Assembly: GCA_963170055.1 (NCBI GenBank)
Contig: CAUJGJ010000444.1
Span: forward strand, 4,904,618-4,968,617
Source: Halisarca cf. caerulea
Lineage: Eukaryota > Porifera > Demospongiae > Chondrillida > Halisarcidae
Length of the DNA stretch: 64,000 bases
Direction: 5' to 3'
Shown here: piece after piece, positions 37,856 through 50,933 of the stretch
Layout of the letters: each line of letters starts with the position of its first letter
Position numbering within the stretch: position 1 is the stretch's first letter
Notes under the pieces: model-generated
Databases searched by the model: none
What the model was told of the DNA's origin: nothing
The model's input: the letters and a program-made list of their open reading frames with translations, nothing else
Made by a program: the position numbers and the translations under genes

Positions 37856-40780
37856 TTAACGTTGCTAATTTTAATTTTATCATAAGAATAAAATTACCAA
37901 AGTTGCAAATATCTTAAAAACTGACTGAGTAACTTTCATTTAAAGCAAATTTCAGCTTAAACAACTATTCCAATGTCTCTTTAAAATGTTAACGTTGCTA
38001 AATTTAATTTTATCATAAGAATAAAATTACCAAAGTTGCAAATATCTTAAAAACTAACTGAGTAACTTTCATTTAAAGCAAATTTCAGCTTAAACAACTA
38101 TTCCAATGTCTCTTTAAAATGTTAACGTGGCTAAATTTAATTTTATCATAAGAATAAAATTGCCTAAAGTTACAAATATCTTAAAAACTGACTGAGTAAC
38201 TTTCATTTAAAGCAAATTTCAGCTTAAACAACTATTCCAATGTCTCTTTAAAATGTTAACGTTGCTAAATTTAATTTTATCATAAGAATAAAATTACCAA
38301 AGTTGCAAATATCTTAAAAACTAACTGAGTAACTTTCATTTAAAGCAAATTTAAGCTTAAACAACTATTCCAATGTCTCTTTAAAATGTTAACGTTGCTA
38401 AATTTAATTTTATCATAAGAATAAAATTGCTAAAGTTGCAAATATCTTAAAAACTAACTGAGTAACTTTCATTTAAAGCAAATTTCAGCTTAAACAACTA
38501 TTCCAATGTCTCTTTAAAATGTTAACGTTGCTAAATTTAATTTTATCATAAGAATAAAATTGCTAAAGTTGCAAATATCTTAAAAACTAACTGAGTAACT
38601 TTCATTTAAAGCAAATTTCAGCTTAAACAACTATTCCAATGTCTCTTTAAAATGTTAACGTTGCTAATTTTAATTTTATCATAAGAATAAAATTACCAAA
38701 GTTGCAAATATCTTAAAAACTAACTGAGTAACTTTCATTTAAAGCAAATTTCAGCTTAAACAACTATTCCAATGTCTCTTTAAAATGTTAACGTTGCTAA
38801 ATTTAATTTTATCATAAGAATAAAATTGCTAAAGTTGCAAATATGTTAAAACCTAACTGAGTAACTTTCATTTAAAGCAAATTTCAGCTTAAACAACTAT
38901 TCCAATGTCTCTTTAAAATGTTAACGTTGCTAAATTTAATTTTATCATAAGAATAAAATTGCTAAAGTTGCAAATATCTTAAAAACTAACTGAGTAACTT
39001 TCATTTAAAGCAAATTTCAGCTTAAACAACTATTCCAATGTCTCTTTAAAATGTTAACGTTGCTAATTTTAATTTTATCATAAGAATAAAATTACCAAAG
39101 TTGCAAATATCTTAAAAACTAACTGAGTAACTTTCATTTAAAGCAAATTTCAGCTTAAACAACTATTCCAATGTCTCTTTAAAATGTTAACGTTGCTAAA
39201 TTTAATTTTATCATAAGAATAAAATTGCTAAAGTTGCAAATATCTTAAAACCTAACTGAGTAACTTTCATTTAAAGCAAATTTCAGCTTAAACAACTATT
39301 CCAATGTCTCTTTAAAATGTTAACGTTGCTAATTTTAATTTTATCATAAGAATAAAATTACCAAAGTTGCAAATATCTTAAAAACTAACTGAGTAACTTT
39401 CATTTAAAGCAAATTTCAGCTTAAACAACTATTCCAATGTCTCTTTAAAATGTTAACGTTGCTAATTTTAATTTTATCATAAGAATAAAATTGGCAAAGT
39501 TGCAAATATCTTAAAAACTGACTGAGTAACTTTCATTTAAAGCAAATTTCAGCTTAAACAACTATTCCAATGTCTGTTTAAAATGTTAACGTTGCTAAAT
39601 TTAATTATATCATAAGAATAAAATTGCTAAAGTTGCAAATATCTTAAAACCTAACTGAGTAACTTTCATTTAAAGCAAATTTCAGCTTAAACAACTATTC
39701 CAATGTTTCTTTAAAATGTTAGCGTTGCTAAATTTAATTTTATTATAAGAATAAAATTGCCTAAAGTTACAAATATCTTCAAAAACTGACTGAGTAACTT
39801 TCATTTAAAGCAAATTTCAGCTTAAACAACTATTCCAATGTCTCTTTAAAATGTTAACGTTGCTAAATTTAATTTTATCATAAGAATAAAATTGCTAAAG
39901 TTGCAAATATCTTAAAAACTAACTGAGTAACTTTCATTTAAAGCAAATTTCAGCTTAAACAACTATTCCAATGTCTCTTTAAAATGTTAACGTTGCTAAA
40001 TTTAATTTTATCATAAGAATAAAATTACCAAAGTTGCAAATATCTTAAAAACTAACTGAGTAACTTTCATTTAAAGCCAATTTAAGCTTAAACAATTATT
40101 CCAATGTCTCTTTAAAATGTTAACGTTGCTAAATTCAATTTTATCATAAGAATAAAATTGGCAAAGTTGCAAATATCTTAAAAACTGAGTAACTTTCATT
40201 TAAAGCAAATTTCAGCTTAAACAATTATTCCAATGTCTCTTTAAAATGTTAACGTTGCTAATTTTAATTTTATCATAAGAATAAAATTGCCAAAGTTACA
40301 AATATCTTAAAAACTGACTGAGTAACTTTCATTTAAAGCAAATTTCAGCTTAAACAACTATTCCAATGTCTCTTTAAAATGTTAACGTTGCTAATTTTAA
40401 TTTTATCATAAGAATAAAATTACCAAAGTTGCAAATATCTTAAAAACTAACTGAGTAACTGTCATTTAAAGCAAATTTCAGCTTAAACAACTATTCCAAT
40501 GTCTCTTTAAAATGTTAACGTGGCTAAATTAAATTTTATCATAAGAATAAAATTGCTAAAGTTGCAAATATCTTAAAAACTAACTGAGTAACTTTCATTT
40601 AAAGCAAATTTCAGCTTAAACAACTATTCCAATGTCTCTTTAAAATGTTAACGTTGCTAAATTTAATTTTATCATAAGAGTAAAATTGCCAAAGTTGCAA
40701 ATATCTTAAAAACTGACTGAGTAACTTTCATTTAAAGCAAATTTCAGCTTAAACAACTATTCCAATGTCTCTTTAAAATG
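37856..40780. repeat. 2,925-bp 22-mer HOR, copy 2
   Basis: This follows copy 1 directly and repeats it monomer by monomer. It ends near 40785, where GCTAAATTT stands instead of the GCTAATTTT found at the matching point of copy 1 (37860). The AACTGTCATT variant of this repeat appears once more at 41259, six monomers (798 bp) after 40461, at the start of the next HOR region. Confidence 0.85.
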
Positions 40781-40899
40781 TTAACGTTGCTAAATTTAAT
40801 TTTATCATAAGAATAAAATTGCCAAAGTTGCAAATATCTTAAAAACTGACTGAGTAACTTTCATTTAAAGCAAATTTCAGCTTAAACAACTATTCCAAT

Positions 40900-42450
40900 G
40901 TCTCTTTAAAATGTTAACGTTGCTAAATTTAATTTTATCATAAGAATAAAATTGCCAAAGTTGCAAATATCTTAAAAACTGACTGAGTAACTTTCATTTA
41001 AAGCAAATTTCAGCTTAAACAACTATTCCAATGTCTCTTTAAAATGTTAACGTTGCTAAATTTAATTTTATCATAAGAATAAAATTGCCAAAGTTGCAAA
41101 TATCTTAAAAACTGACTGAGTAACTTTCATTTAAAGCAAATTTCAGCTTAAAGAACTATTCCAATGTCTCTTTAAAATGTTAACGTTGCTAATTTTAATT
41201 TTATCATAAGAATAAAATTACCAAAGTTGCAAATATCTTAAAAACTAACTGAGTAACTGTCATTTAAAGCAAATTTCAGCTTAAACAACTATTCCAATGT
41301 CTCTTTAAAATGTTAACGTGGCTAAATTTAATTTTATCATAAGAATAAAATTGCTAAAGTTGCAAATATCTTAAAAACTAACTGAGTAACTTTCATTTAA
41401 AGCAAATTTCAGCTTAAACAACTATTCCAATGTCTCTTTAAAATGTTAACGTTGCTAAATTTAATTTTATCATAAGAGTAAAATTGCCAAAGTTGCAAAT
41501 ATCTTAAAAACTGACTGAGTAACTTTCATTTAAAGCAAATTTCAGCTTAAACAACTATTCCAATGTCTCTTTAAAATGTTAACGTTGCTAAATTTAATTT
41601 TATCATAAGAATAAAATTGCTAAAGTTGCAAATATCTTAAAAACTAACTGAGTAACTTTCATTTAAAGCAAATTTCAGCTTAAACAACTATTCCAATGTC
41701 TCTTTAAAATGTTAACGTTGCTAATTTTAATTTTATCATAAGAATAAAATTGCCAAAGTTGCAAATATCTTAAAAACTAACTGAGTAACTTTCATTTAAA
41801 GCAAATTTCAGCTTACACAAGTATTCCAATGTCTCTTTAAAATGTTAACGTTGCTAAATTTAATTTTATCATAAGAATAAAATTGCCAAAGTTGCAAATA
41901 TCTTAAAAACTGACTGAGTAACTTTCATTTAAAGCAAATTTCAGCTTAAACAATTATACCAATGTCTCTTTAAAATGTTAACGTTGCTAAATTTAATTTT
42001 ATCATAAGAATAAAATTGCTAAAGTTGCAAATATCTTAAAACCTAACTGAGTAACTTTCATTTAAAGCAAATTTCAGCTTAAACAACTATTCCAATGTTT
42101 CTTTAAAATGTTAACGTTGCTAATTTTAATTTTATCATAAGAATAAAATTGCCAAAGTTGCAAATATCTTAAAAACTGACTGAGTAAATTTCATTTAAAG
42201 CAAATTTCAGCTGAAACAACTATTCCAATGTCTCTTTAAAATGTTAACGTTGCTAAATTTAATTTTATCATAAGAATAAAATTGCCAAAGTTGCAAATAT
42301 CTTAAAAACTGACTGAGTAACTTTCATTTAAAGCAAATTTCAGCTTAAACAACTATTCCAATGTCTCTTTAAAATGTTAACGTTGCTAAATTTAATTTTA
42401 TCATAAGAATAAAATTGCCAAAGTTGCAAATATCTTAAAAACTGACTGAG
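40900..42450. repeat. 2,660-bp (20-mer) HOR, copy 1
   Basis: It matches 43560-45110 at exactly 20 x 133: TTAAAGAAC 41151 and 43811, TAAGAGTAAA about 41474 and 44134, TTATACC 41954 and 44614, and CTGAAACAAC 42211 and 44871. It begins after 40900 and ends near 42450, where this copy reads GTAAATTTC and the other GTAACTTTC. Part of it also matches 42630-43500 at 1729 bp (13 monomers), for example TTAAAGAAC at 42880 and ACGTGG at 43049. Confidence 0.8.
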
Positions 42451-43559
42451 TAAATTTCATTTAAAGCAAATTTCAGCTTAAACAACTATTCCAATGTCTC
42501 TTTAAAATGTTAACGTTGCTAAATTTAATTTTATCATAAGAATAAAATTGCCAAAGTTGCAAATATCTTAAAAACTGACTGAGTAACTTTCATTTAAAGC
42601 AAATTTCAGCTTAAACAACTATTCCAATGTCTCTTTAAAATGTTAACGTTGCTAAATTTAATTTTATCATAAGAATAAAATTGCCAAAGTTGCAAATATC
42701 TTAAAAACTGACTGAGTAACTTTCATTTAAAGCAAATTTCAGCTTAAACAACTATTCCAATATCTCTTTAAAATGTTAACGTTGCTAAATTTAATTTTAT
42801 CATAAGAATAAAATTGCCAAAGTTGCAAATATCTTAAAAACTGACTGAGTAACTTTCATTTAAAGCAAATTTCAGCTTAAAGAACTATTCCAATGTCTCT
42901 TTAAAATGTTAACGTTGCTAATTTTAATTTTATCATAAGAATAAAATTACCAAAGTTGCAAATATCTTAAAAACTAACTGAGTAACTTTCATTTAAAGCA
43001 AATTTCAGCTTAAACAACTATTCCAATGTCTCTTTAAAATGTTAACGTGGCTAAATTTAATTTTATCATAAGAATAAAATTGCTAAAGTTGCAAATATCT
43101 TAAAAACTAACTGAGTAACTTTCATTTAAAGCAAATTTCAGCTTAAACAACTATTCCAATGTCTCTTTAAAATGTTAACGTTGCTAAATTTAATTTTATC
43201 ATAAGAGTAAAATTGCCAAAGTTGCAAATATCTTAAAAACTGACTGAGTAACTTTCATTTAAAGCAAATTTCAGCTTAAACAACTATTCCAATGTCTCTT
43301 TAAAATGTTAACGTTGCTAAATTTAATTTTATCATAAGAATAAAATTGCTAAAGTTGCAAATATCTTAAAAACTAACTGAGTAACTTTCATTTAAAGCAA
43401 ATTTCAGCTTAAACAACTATTCCAATGTCTCTTTAAAATGTTAACGTTGCTAATTTTAATTTTATCATAAGAATAAAATTGCCAAAGTTGCAAATATCTT
43501 AAAAACTAACTGAGTAACTTTCATTTAATGCAAATTTAAGCTTACACAATTATTCCAAT
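42451..43559. repeat. Intermediate segment, 13-mer/7-mer offset copy
   Basis: Its TTAAAGAAC (42880) and ACGTGG (43049) markers lie 1729 bp after those of the preceding copy (41151, 41320) and 931 bp before those of the following one (43811, 43980), so the 20-mer spacing is split 13 + 7. It ends with an unusual monomer carrying TTAATGCAAATTTAAGC and CTTACACAATTA (43525-43545). Confidence 0.7.
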
Positions 43560-45110
43560 GTCTCTTTAAAATGTTAACGTTGCTAAATTTAATTTTATCA
43601 TAAGAATAAAATTGCCAAAGTTGCAAATATCTTAAAAACTGACTGAGTAACTTTCATTTAAAGCAAATTTCAGCTTAAACAACTATTCCAATGTCTCTTT
43701 AAAATGTTAACGTTGCTAAATTTAATTTTATCATAAGAATAAAATTGCCAAAGTTGCAAATATCTTAAAAACTGACTGAGTAACTTTCATTTAAAGCAAA
43801 TTTCAGCTTAAAGAACTATTCCAATGTCTCTTTAAAATGTTAACGTTGCTAATTTTAATTTTATCATAAGAATAAAATTACCAAAGTTGCAAATATCTTA
43901 AAAACTAACTGAGTAACTTTCATTTAAAGCAAATTTCAGCTTAAACAACTATTCCAATGTCTCTTTAAAATGTTAACGTGGCTAAATTTAATTTTATCAT
44001 AAGAATAAAATTGCTAAAGTTGCAAATATCTTAAAAACTAACTGAGTAACTTTCATTTAAAGCAAATTTCAGCTTAAACAACTATTCCAATGTCTCTTTA
44101 AAATGTTAACGTTGCTAAATTTAATTTTATCATAAGAGTAAAATTGCCAAAGTTGCAAATATCTTAAAAACTGACTGAGTAACTTTCATTTAAAGCAAAT
44201 TTCAGCTTAAACAACTATTCCAATGTCTCTTTAAAATGTTAACGTTGCTAAATTTAATTTTATCATAAGAATAAAATTGCTAAAGTTGCAAATATCTTAA
44301 AACCTAACTGAGTAACTTTCATTTAAAGCAAATTTCAGCTTAAACAACTATTCCAATGTCTCTTTAAAATGTTAACGTTGCTAATTTTAATTTTATCATA
44401 AGAATAAAATTGCCAAAGTTGCAAATATCTTAAAAACTAACTGAGTAACTTTCATTTAAAGCAAATTTCAGCTTACACAATTATTCCAATGTCTCTTTAA
44501 AATGTTAACGTTGCTAAATTTAATTTTATCATAAGAATAAAATTGCCAAAGTTGCAAATATCTTAAAAACTGACTGAGTAACTTTCATTTAAAGCAAATT
44601 TCAGCTTAAACAATTATACCAATGTCTCTTTAAAATGTTAACGTTGCTAAATTTAATTTTATCATAAGAATAAAATTGCTAAAGTTGCAAATATCTTAAA
44701 ACCTAACTGAGTAACTTTCATTTAAAGCAAATTTCAGCTTAAACAACTATTCCAATGTTTCTTTAAAATGTTAACGTTGCTAATTTTAATTTTATCATAA
44801 GAATAAAATTGCCAAAGTTGCAAATATCTTAAAAACTGACTGAGTAAATTTCATTTAAAGCAAATTTCAGCTGAAACAACTATTCCAATGTCTCTTTAAA
44901 ATGTTAACGTTGCTAAATTTAATTTTATCATAAGAATAAAATTGCCAAAGTTGCAAATATCTTAAAAACTGACTGAGTAACTTTCATTTAAAGCAAATTT
45001 CAGCTTAAACAACTATTCCAATGTCTCTTTAAAATGTTAACGTTGCTAAATTTAATTTTATCATAAGAATAAAATTGCCAAAGTTGCAAATATCTTAAAA
45101 ACTGACTGAG
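43560..45110. repeat. 2,660-bp (20-mer) HOR, copy 2
   Basis: This is the partner of 40900-42450. It retains TTATACC (44614) and CTGAAACAAC (44871). A CTTACACAATTA monomer (44472) stands where the first copy has CTTACACAAGTA (41812). After 45110 the array passes into a short stretch with TTAGCG and TTTATAATAAG variants (about 45170-45200). Confidence 0.78.
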
Positions 45111-45609
45111 TAACTTTCATTTAAAGCAAATTTCAGCTTAAACAACTATTCCAATGTTTCTTTAAAATGTTAGCGTTGCTAAATTTAATTTTATAATAAG
45201 AATAAAATTGCCTAAAGTTGCAAATATCTTAAAAACTGACTGAGTAACTTTCATTTAAAGCAAATTTCAGCTTAAACAACTATTCCAATGTCTCTTTAAA
45301 ATGTTAACGTTGCTAAATTTAATTTTATCATAAGAATAAAATTACCAAAGTTGCAAATATCTTAAAAACTAACTGAGTAACTTTCATTTAAAGCAAATTT
45401 AAGCTTAAACAACTATTACAATGTCTCTTTAAAATGTTAACGTTGCTAAATTTAATTTTATCATAAGAATAAAATTGCTAAAGTTGCAAATATCTTAAAA
45501 CCTAACTGAGTAACTTTCATTTAAAGCAAATTTCAGCTTAAACAACTATTCCAATGTCTCTTTAAAATGTTAACGTTGCTAAATTTAATTTTATCATAAG
45601 AATAAAATT
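45111..45609. repeat. Transitional monomers between HOR regions
   Basis: These four or so monomers resemble the 34000-34320 stretch: TTAGCGTTGC with TTTATAATAAG (about 45170-45197), a CCTAAAG tail, then ATTACCAAAG and TTTAAGCTTAAAC (about 45400). Unlike that stretch they have CCTAAAGTTGC, not GTTAC, and a private CTATTACAATG (45415). I see no tandem partner at short range. Confidence 0.6.
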
Positions 45610-46404
45610 GCAAAAGTTGCAAATATCTTAAAAACTAACTGAGTAAGTTTCATTTAAAGCAAATTTCAGCTTAAACAACTATTCCAATGTCTCTTTAAAA
45701 TGTTAACGTTGCTAATTTTAATTTTATCATAAGAATAAAATTACCAAAGTTGCAAATATCTTAAAAACTAACTGAGTAACTTTCATTTAAAGCAAATTTC
45801 AGCTTAAACAACTATTCCAATGTCTCTTTAAAATGTTAACGTTGCTAAATTTAATTTTATCATAAGAATAAAATTGCTAAAGTTGCAAATATTTTAAAAC
45901 CTAACTGAGTAACTTTCATTTAAAGCAAATTTCAGCTTAAACAACTATTCCAATGTCTCTTTAAAATGTTAACGTTGCTAATTTTAATTTTATCATAAGA
46001 ATAAAATTACCAAAGTTGCAAATATCTTAAAAACTGAGTAACTTTCATTTAAAGCAAATTTCAGCTTAAACAACTATTCCAATGTCTCTTTAAAATGTTA
46101 ACGTTGCTAAATTTAATTTTATAATATGAATAAAATTGCCTAAAGTTACAAATATCTTAAAAACTGACTGAGTAACTTTCATTTAAAGCAAATTTCAGCT
46201 TAAACAACTATTCCAATGTCTCTTTAAAATGTTAACGTTGCTAATTTTAATTTTATCATAAGAATAAAATTGCCAAAGTTGCAAATATCTTAAAAACTGA
46301 CTGAGTAACTTTCATTTAAAGCAAATTTCAGCTTAAACAACTATTCCAATGTCTCTTTAAAATGTTAACGTTGCTAAATTTAATTTTATCATAAGAATAA
46401 AATT
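45610..46404. repeat. 795-bp 6-mer HOR, copy 1
   Basis: It matches the following 795 bp (6 x 133 - 3). Shared rare markers are GTAAGTTTC (45647 and 46442), the 4-base-deleted AAAACTGAGTAAC unit (46031 and 46826) and ATAATATGAATAAA (46121 and 46916). The length is explained by one -4 unit and one +1 CCTAAAG unit. Differences: TTGCAAAAG at 45609 against TTGCTAAAG, and ATATTTTAAAACC (about 45891) against ATATGTTAAAACC. Confidence 0.83.
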
Positions 46405-47199
46405 GCTAAAGTTGCAAATATCTTAAAAACTAACTGAGTAAGTTTCATTTAAAGCAAATTTCAGCTTAAACAACTATTCCAATGTCTCTTTAAAATGTTA
46501 ACGTTGCTAATTTTAATTTTATCATAAGAATAAAATTACCAAAGTTGCAAATATCTTAAAAACTAACTGAGTAACTTTCATTTAAAGCAAATTTCAGCTT
46601 AAACAACTATTCCAATGTCTCTTTAAAATGTTAACGTTGCTAAATTTAATTTTATCATAAGAATAAAATTGCTAAAGTTGCAAATATGTTAAAACCTAAC
46701 TGAGTAACTTTCATTTAAAGCAAATTTCAGCTTAAACAACTATTCCAATGTCTCTTTAAAATGTTAACGTTGCTAATTTTAATTTTATCATAAGAATAAA
46801 ATTACCAAAGTTGCAAATATCTTAAAAACTGAGTAACTTTCATTTAAAGCAAATTTCAGCTTAAACAACTATTCCAATGTCTCTTTAAAATGTTAACGTT
46901 GCTAAATTTAATTTTATAATATGAATAAAATTGCCTAAAGTTACAAATATCTTAAAAACTGACTGAGTAACTTTCATTTAAAGCAAATTTCAGCTTAAAC
47001 AACTATTCCAATGTCTCTTTAAAATGTTAACGTTGCTAATTTTAATTTTATCATAAGAATAAAATTGCCAAAGTTGCAAATATCTTAAAAACTGACTGAG
47101 TAACTTTCATTTAAAGCAAATTTCAGCTTAAACAACTATTCCAATGTCTCTTTAAAATGTTAACGTTGCTAAATTTAATTTTATCATAAGAATAAAATT
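46405..47199. repeat. 795-bp 6-mer HOR, copy 2
   Basis: This is the direct tandem partner of 45610-46404 and carries all three diagnostic variants. The match ends near 47200, where ATTACCAAAG replaces TTGCTAAAG. Confidence 0.83.
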
Positions 47200-49069
47200 A
47201 CCAAAGTTGCAAATATCTTAAAAACTAACTGAGTAACTTTCATTTAAAGCAAATTTCAGCTTAAACAACTATTCCAATGTCTCTTTAAAATGTTAACGTT
47301 GCTAAATTTAATTTTATCATAAGAATAAAATTGCTAAAGTTGCAAATATCTTAAAAACTAACTGAGTAACTTTCATTTAAAGCAAATTTCAGCTTAAACA
47401 ACTATTCCAATGTCTCTTTAAAATGTTAACGTTGCTAATTTTAATTTTATCATAAGAATAAAATTACCAAAGTTGCAAATATCTTAAAAACTAACTGAGT
47501 AACTTTCATTTAAAGCAAATTTCAGCTTAAACAACTATTCCAATGTCTCTTTAAAATGTTAACGTTGCTAAATTTAATTTTATCATAAGAATAAAATTGC
47601 TAAAGGTGCAAATATGTTAAAACCTAACTGAGTAACTTTCATTTAAAGCAAATTTCAGCTTAAACAACTATTCCAATGTCTCTTTAAAATGTTAACGTTG
47701 CTAATTTTAATTTTATCATAAGAATAAAATTACCAAAGTTGCAAATATCTTAAAAACTAACTGAGTAACTTTCATTTAAAGCAAATTTCAGCTTAAACAA
47801 CTATTCCAATGTCTCTTTAAAATGTTAACGTTGCTAATTTTAATTTTATCATAAGAATAAAATTGGCAAAGTTGCAAATATCTTAAAAACTGACTGAGTA
47901 ACTTTCATTTAAAGCAAATTTCAGCTTAAACAATTATTCCAATGTCTCTTTAAAATGTTAACGTTGCTAATTTTAATTTTATCATAAGAATAAAATTGCC
48001 AAAGTTACAAATATCTTAAAAACTGACTGAGTAACTTTCATTTAAAGCAAATTTCAGCTTAAACAACTATTCCAATGTCTCTTTAAAATGTTAACGTTGC
48101 TAAATTTAATTTTATCATAAGAGTAAAATTGCCAAAGTTGCAAATATCTTAAAAACTGACTGAGTAACTTTCATTTAAAGCAAATTTCAGCTTAAACAAC
48201 TATTCCAATGTCTCTTTAAAATGTTAACGTTGCTAAATTTAATTTTATCATAAGAATAAAATTGCTAAAGTTGCAAATATCTTAAAAACTAACTGAGTAA
48301 CTTTCATTTAAAGCAAATTTCAGCTTAAACAACTATTCCAATGTCTCTTTAAAATGTTAACGTTGCTAATTTTAATTTTATCATAAGAATAAAATTGCCA
48401 AAGTTGCAAATATCTTAAAAACTAACTGAGTAACTTTCATTTAAAGCAAATTTCAGCTTACACAATTATTCCAATGTCTCTTTAAACTGTTAACGTTGCT
48501 GAATTTAATTTTATCATAAGAATAAAATTGCCTAAAGTTACAAATATCTTAAAAACTGACTGAGTAACTTTCATTTAAAGCAAATTTCAGCTTAAACAAC
48601 TATTCCAATGTCTCTTTAAAATGTTAACGTTGCTAAATTTAATTTTATCATAAGAATAAAATTGGCAAAGTTGCAAATATCTTCAAAAACTGACTGAGTA
48701 ACTTTCATTTAAAGCAAATTTCAGCTTAAACAACTATTCCAATGTCTCTTTAAAATGTTAACGTTGCTAAATTTAATTTTATCATAAGAGTAAAATTGCC
48801 AAAGTTGCAAATATCTTAAAAACTGACTGAGTAACTTTCATTTAAAGCAAATTTCAGCTTAAACAACTATTCCAATGTCTCTTTAAAATGTTAACGTTGC
48901 TAAATTTAATTTTATCATAAGAATAAAATTGCTAAAGTTGCAAATATCTTAAAAACTAACTGAGTAACTTTCATTTAAAGCAAATTTCAGCTTAAACAAC
49001 TATTCCAATGTCTCTTTAAAATGTTAACGTTGCTAATTTTAATTTTATCATAAGAATAAAATTGCCAAA
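47200..49069. repeat. Block repeated 2,531 bp downstream, with the first ACTGTTAACG pentamer
   Basis: Segment 47475-49030 matches 50006-51561 at 2531 bp (19 x 133 + 4): CTAAAGGTGCAAATATG (G at 47616 and 50147), AAACTGTTAACG (C at 48487 and 51018) and ATCTTCAAAAAC (48681 and 51212). The pentamer 48403-49069 is the first of its kind in the window. Before 47475 the monomers resemble the 38400-39230 stretch. Confidence 0.75.
48403..49069. repeat. 667-bp 5-mer HOR unit (type unit)
   Basis: Order of monomers: (1) CTTACACAATTA with AAACTGTTAACG, GCTGAATTT and a CCTAAAGTTAC tail (134 bp); (2) a standard monomer with a GGC tail; (3) a monomer with ATCTTCAAAAAC (134 bp) and TAAGAGTAAA; (4) a standard monomer ending GCTAAAG; (5) an AACTAAC monomer with GCTAATTTT and a GCC tail. 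Two one-base insertions make 5 x 133 + 2. The same order recurs at 53600-54266, 61464-62130 and 63065-63731, with length variants in between. Confidence 0.8.
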
Positions 49070-50933
49070 GTTGCAAATATCTTAAAAACTAACTGAGTAA
49101 CTTTCATTTAAAGCAAATTTCAGCTTACACAATTATTGCAATGTCTCTTTAAACTGTTAACGTTGCTGAATTTAATTTTATCATAAGAATAAAATTGCCT
49201 AAAGTTACAAATATCTTAAAAACTGACTGAGTAACTTTCATTTAAAGCAAATTTCAGCTTAAACAACTATTCCAATGTCTCTTTAAAATGTTAACGTTGC
49301 TAAATTTAATTTTATCATAAGAATAAAATTGCCAAAGTTGCAAATATCTTAAAAACTGACTGAGTAACTTTCATTTAAAGCAAATTTCAGCTTAAACAAC
49401 TATTCCAATGTCTCTTTAAAATGTTAACGTAGCTAAATTTAATTTTATCATAAGAATAAAATTGCCAAAGTTGCAAATATCTTAAAAACTGACTGAGTAA
49501 CTTTCATTTAAAGCAAATTTCAGCTTAAACAACTATTCCAATGTCTCTTTAAAATGTTAACGTTGCTAAATTTAATTTTATCATAAGAATAAAATTGCTA
49601 AAGTTGCAAATATCTTAAAAACTAACTGAGTAACTTTCATTTAAAGCAAATTTCAGCTTAAACAACTATTCCAATGTCTCTTTAAAATGTTAACGTTGCT
49701 AATTTTAATTTTATCATAAGAATAAAATTACCAAAGTTGCAAATATCTTAAAAACTGACTGAGTAACTTTCATTTAAAGCAAATTTCAGCTTAAACAACT
49801 ATTCCAATGTCTCTTTAAAATGTTAACGTTGCTAAATTTAATTTTATCATAAGAATAAAATTGGCAAAGTTGCAAATATCTTCAAAAACTGACTGAGTAA
49901 CTTTCATTTAAAGCAAATTTCAGCTTAAACAACTATTCCAATGTCTCTTTAAAATGTTAACGTTGCTAAATTTAATTTTATCATAAGAGTAAAATTGCCA
50001 AAGTTGCAAATATCTTAAAAACTGACTGAGTAACTTTCATTTAAAGCAAATTTCAGCTTAAACAACTATTCCAATGTCTCTTTAAAATGTTAACGTTGCT
50101 AAATTTAATTTTATCATAAGAATAAAATTGCTAAAGGTGCAAATATGTTAAAACCTAACTGAGTAACTTTCATTTAAAGCAAATTTCAGCTTAAACAACT
50201 ATTCCAATGTCTCTTTAAAATGTTAACGTTGCTAATTTTAATTTTATCATAAGAATAAAATTACCAAAGTTGCAAATATCTTAAAAACTAACTGAGTAAC
50301 TTTCATTTAAAGCAAATTTCAGCTTAAACAACTATTCCAATGTCTCTTTAAAATGTTAACGTTGCTAATTTTAATTTTATCATAAGAATAAAATTGGCAA
50401 AGTTGCAAATATCTTAAAAACTGACTGAGTAACTTTCATTTAAAGCAAATTTCAGCTTAAACAATTATTCCAATGTCTCTTTAAAATGTTAACGTTGCTA
50501 ATTTTAATTTTATCATAAGAATAAAATTGCCAAAGTTACAAATATCTTAAAAACTGACTGAGTAACTTTCATTTAAAGCAAATTTCAGCTTAAACAACTA
50601 TTCCAATGTCTCTTTAAAATGTTAACGTTGCTAAATTTAATTTTATCATAAGAGTAAAATTGCCAAAGTTGCAAATATCTTAAAAACTGACTGAGTAACT
50701 TTCATTTAAAGCAAATTTCAGCTTAAACAACTATTCCAATGTCTCTTTAAAATGTTAACGTTGCTAAATTTAATTTTATCATAAGAATAAAATTGCTAAA
50801 GTTGCAAATATCTTAAAAACTAACTGAGTAACTTTCATTTAAAGCAAATTTCAGCTTAAACAACTATTCCAATGTCTCTTTAAAATGTTAACGTTGCTAA
50901 TTTTAATTTTATCATAAGAATAAAATTGCCAAA
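49070..50933. repeat. 14-monomer stretch between ACTGTTAACG tags
   Basis: It starts with the ACTGTTAACG monomer carrying TTATTGCAATG (49138) and contains AACGTAGC (49431). Both markers recur 5197 bp downstream (54335 and 54628), so 49080-49830 pairs with about 54277-55027. The part after 50006 is the second copy of the 2,531-bp repeat. The spacing to the next ACTGTTAACG tag is 1864 bp (14 x 133 + 2). Confidence 0.72.
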
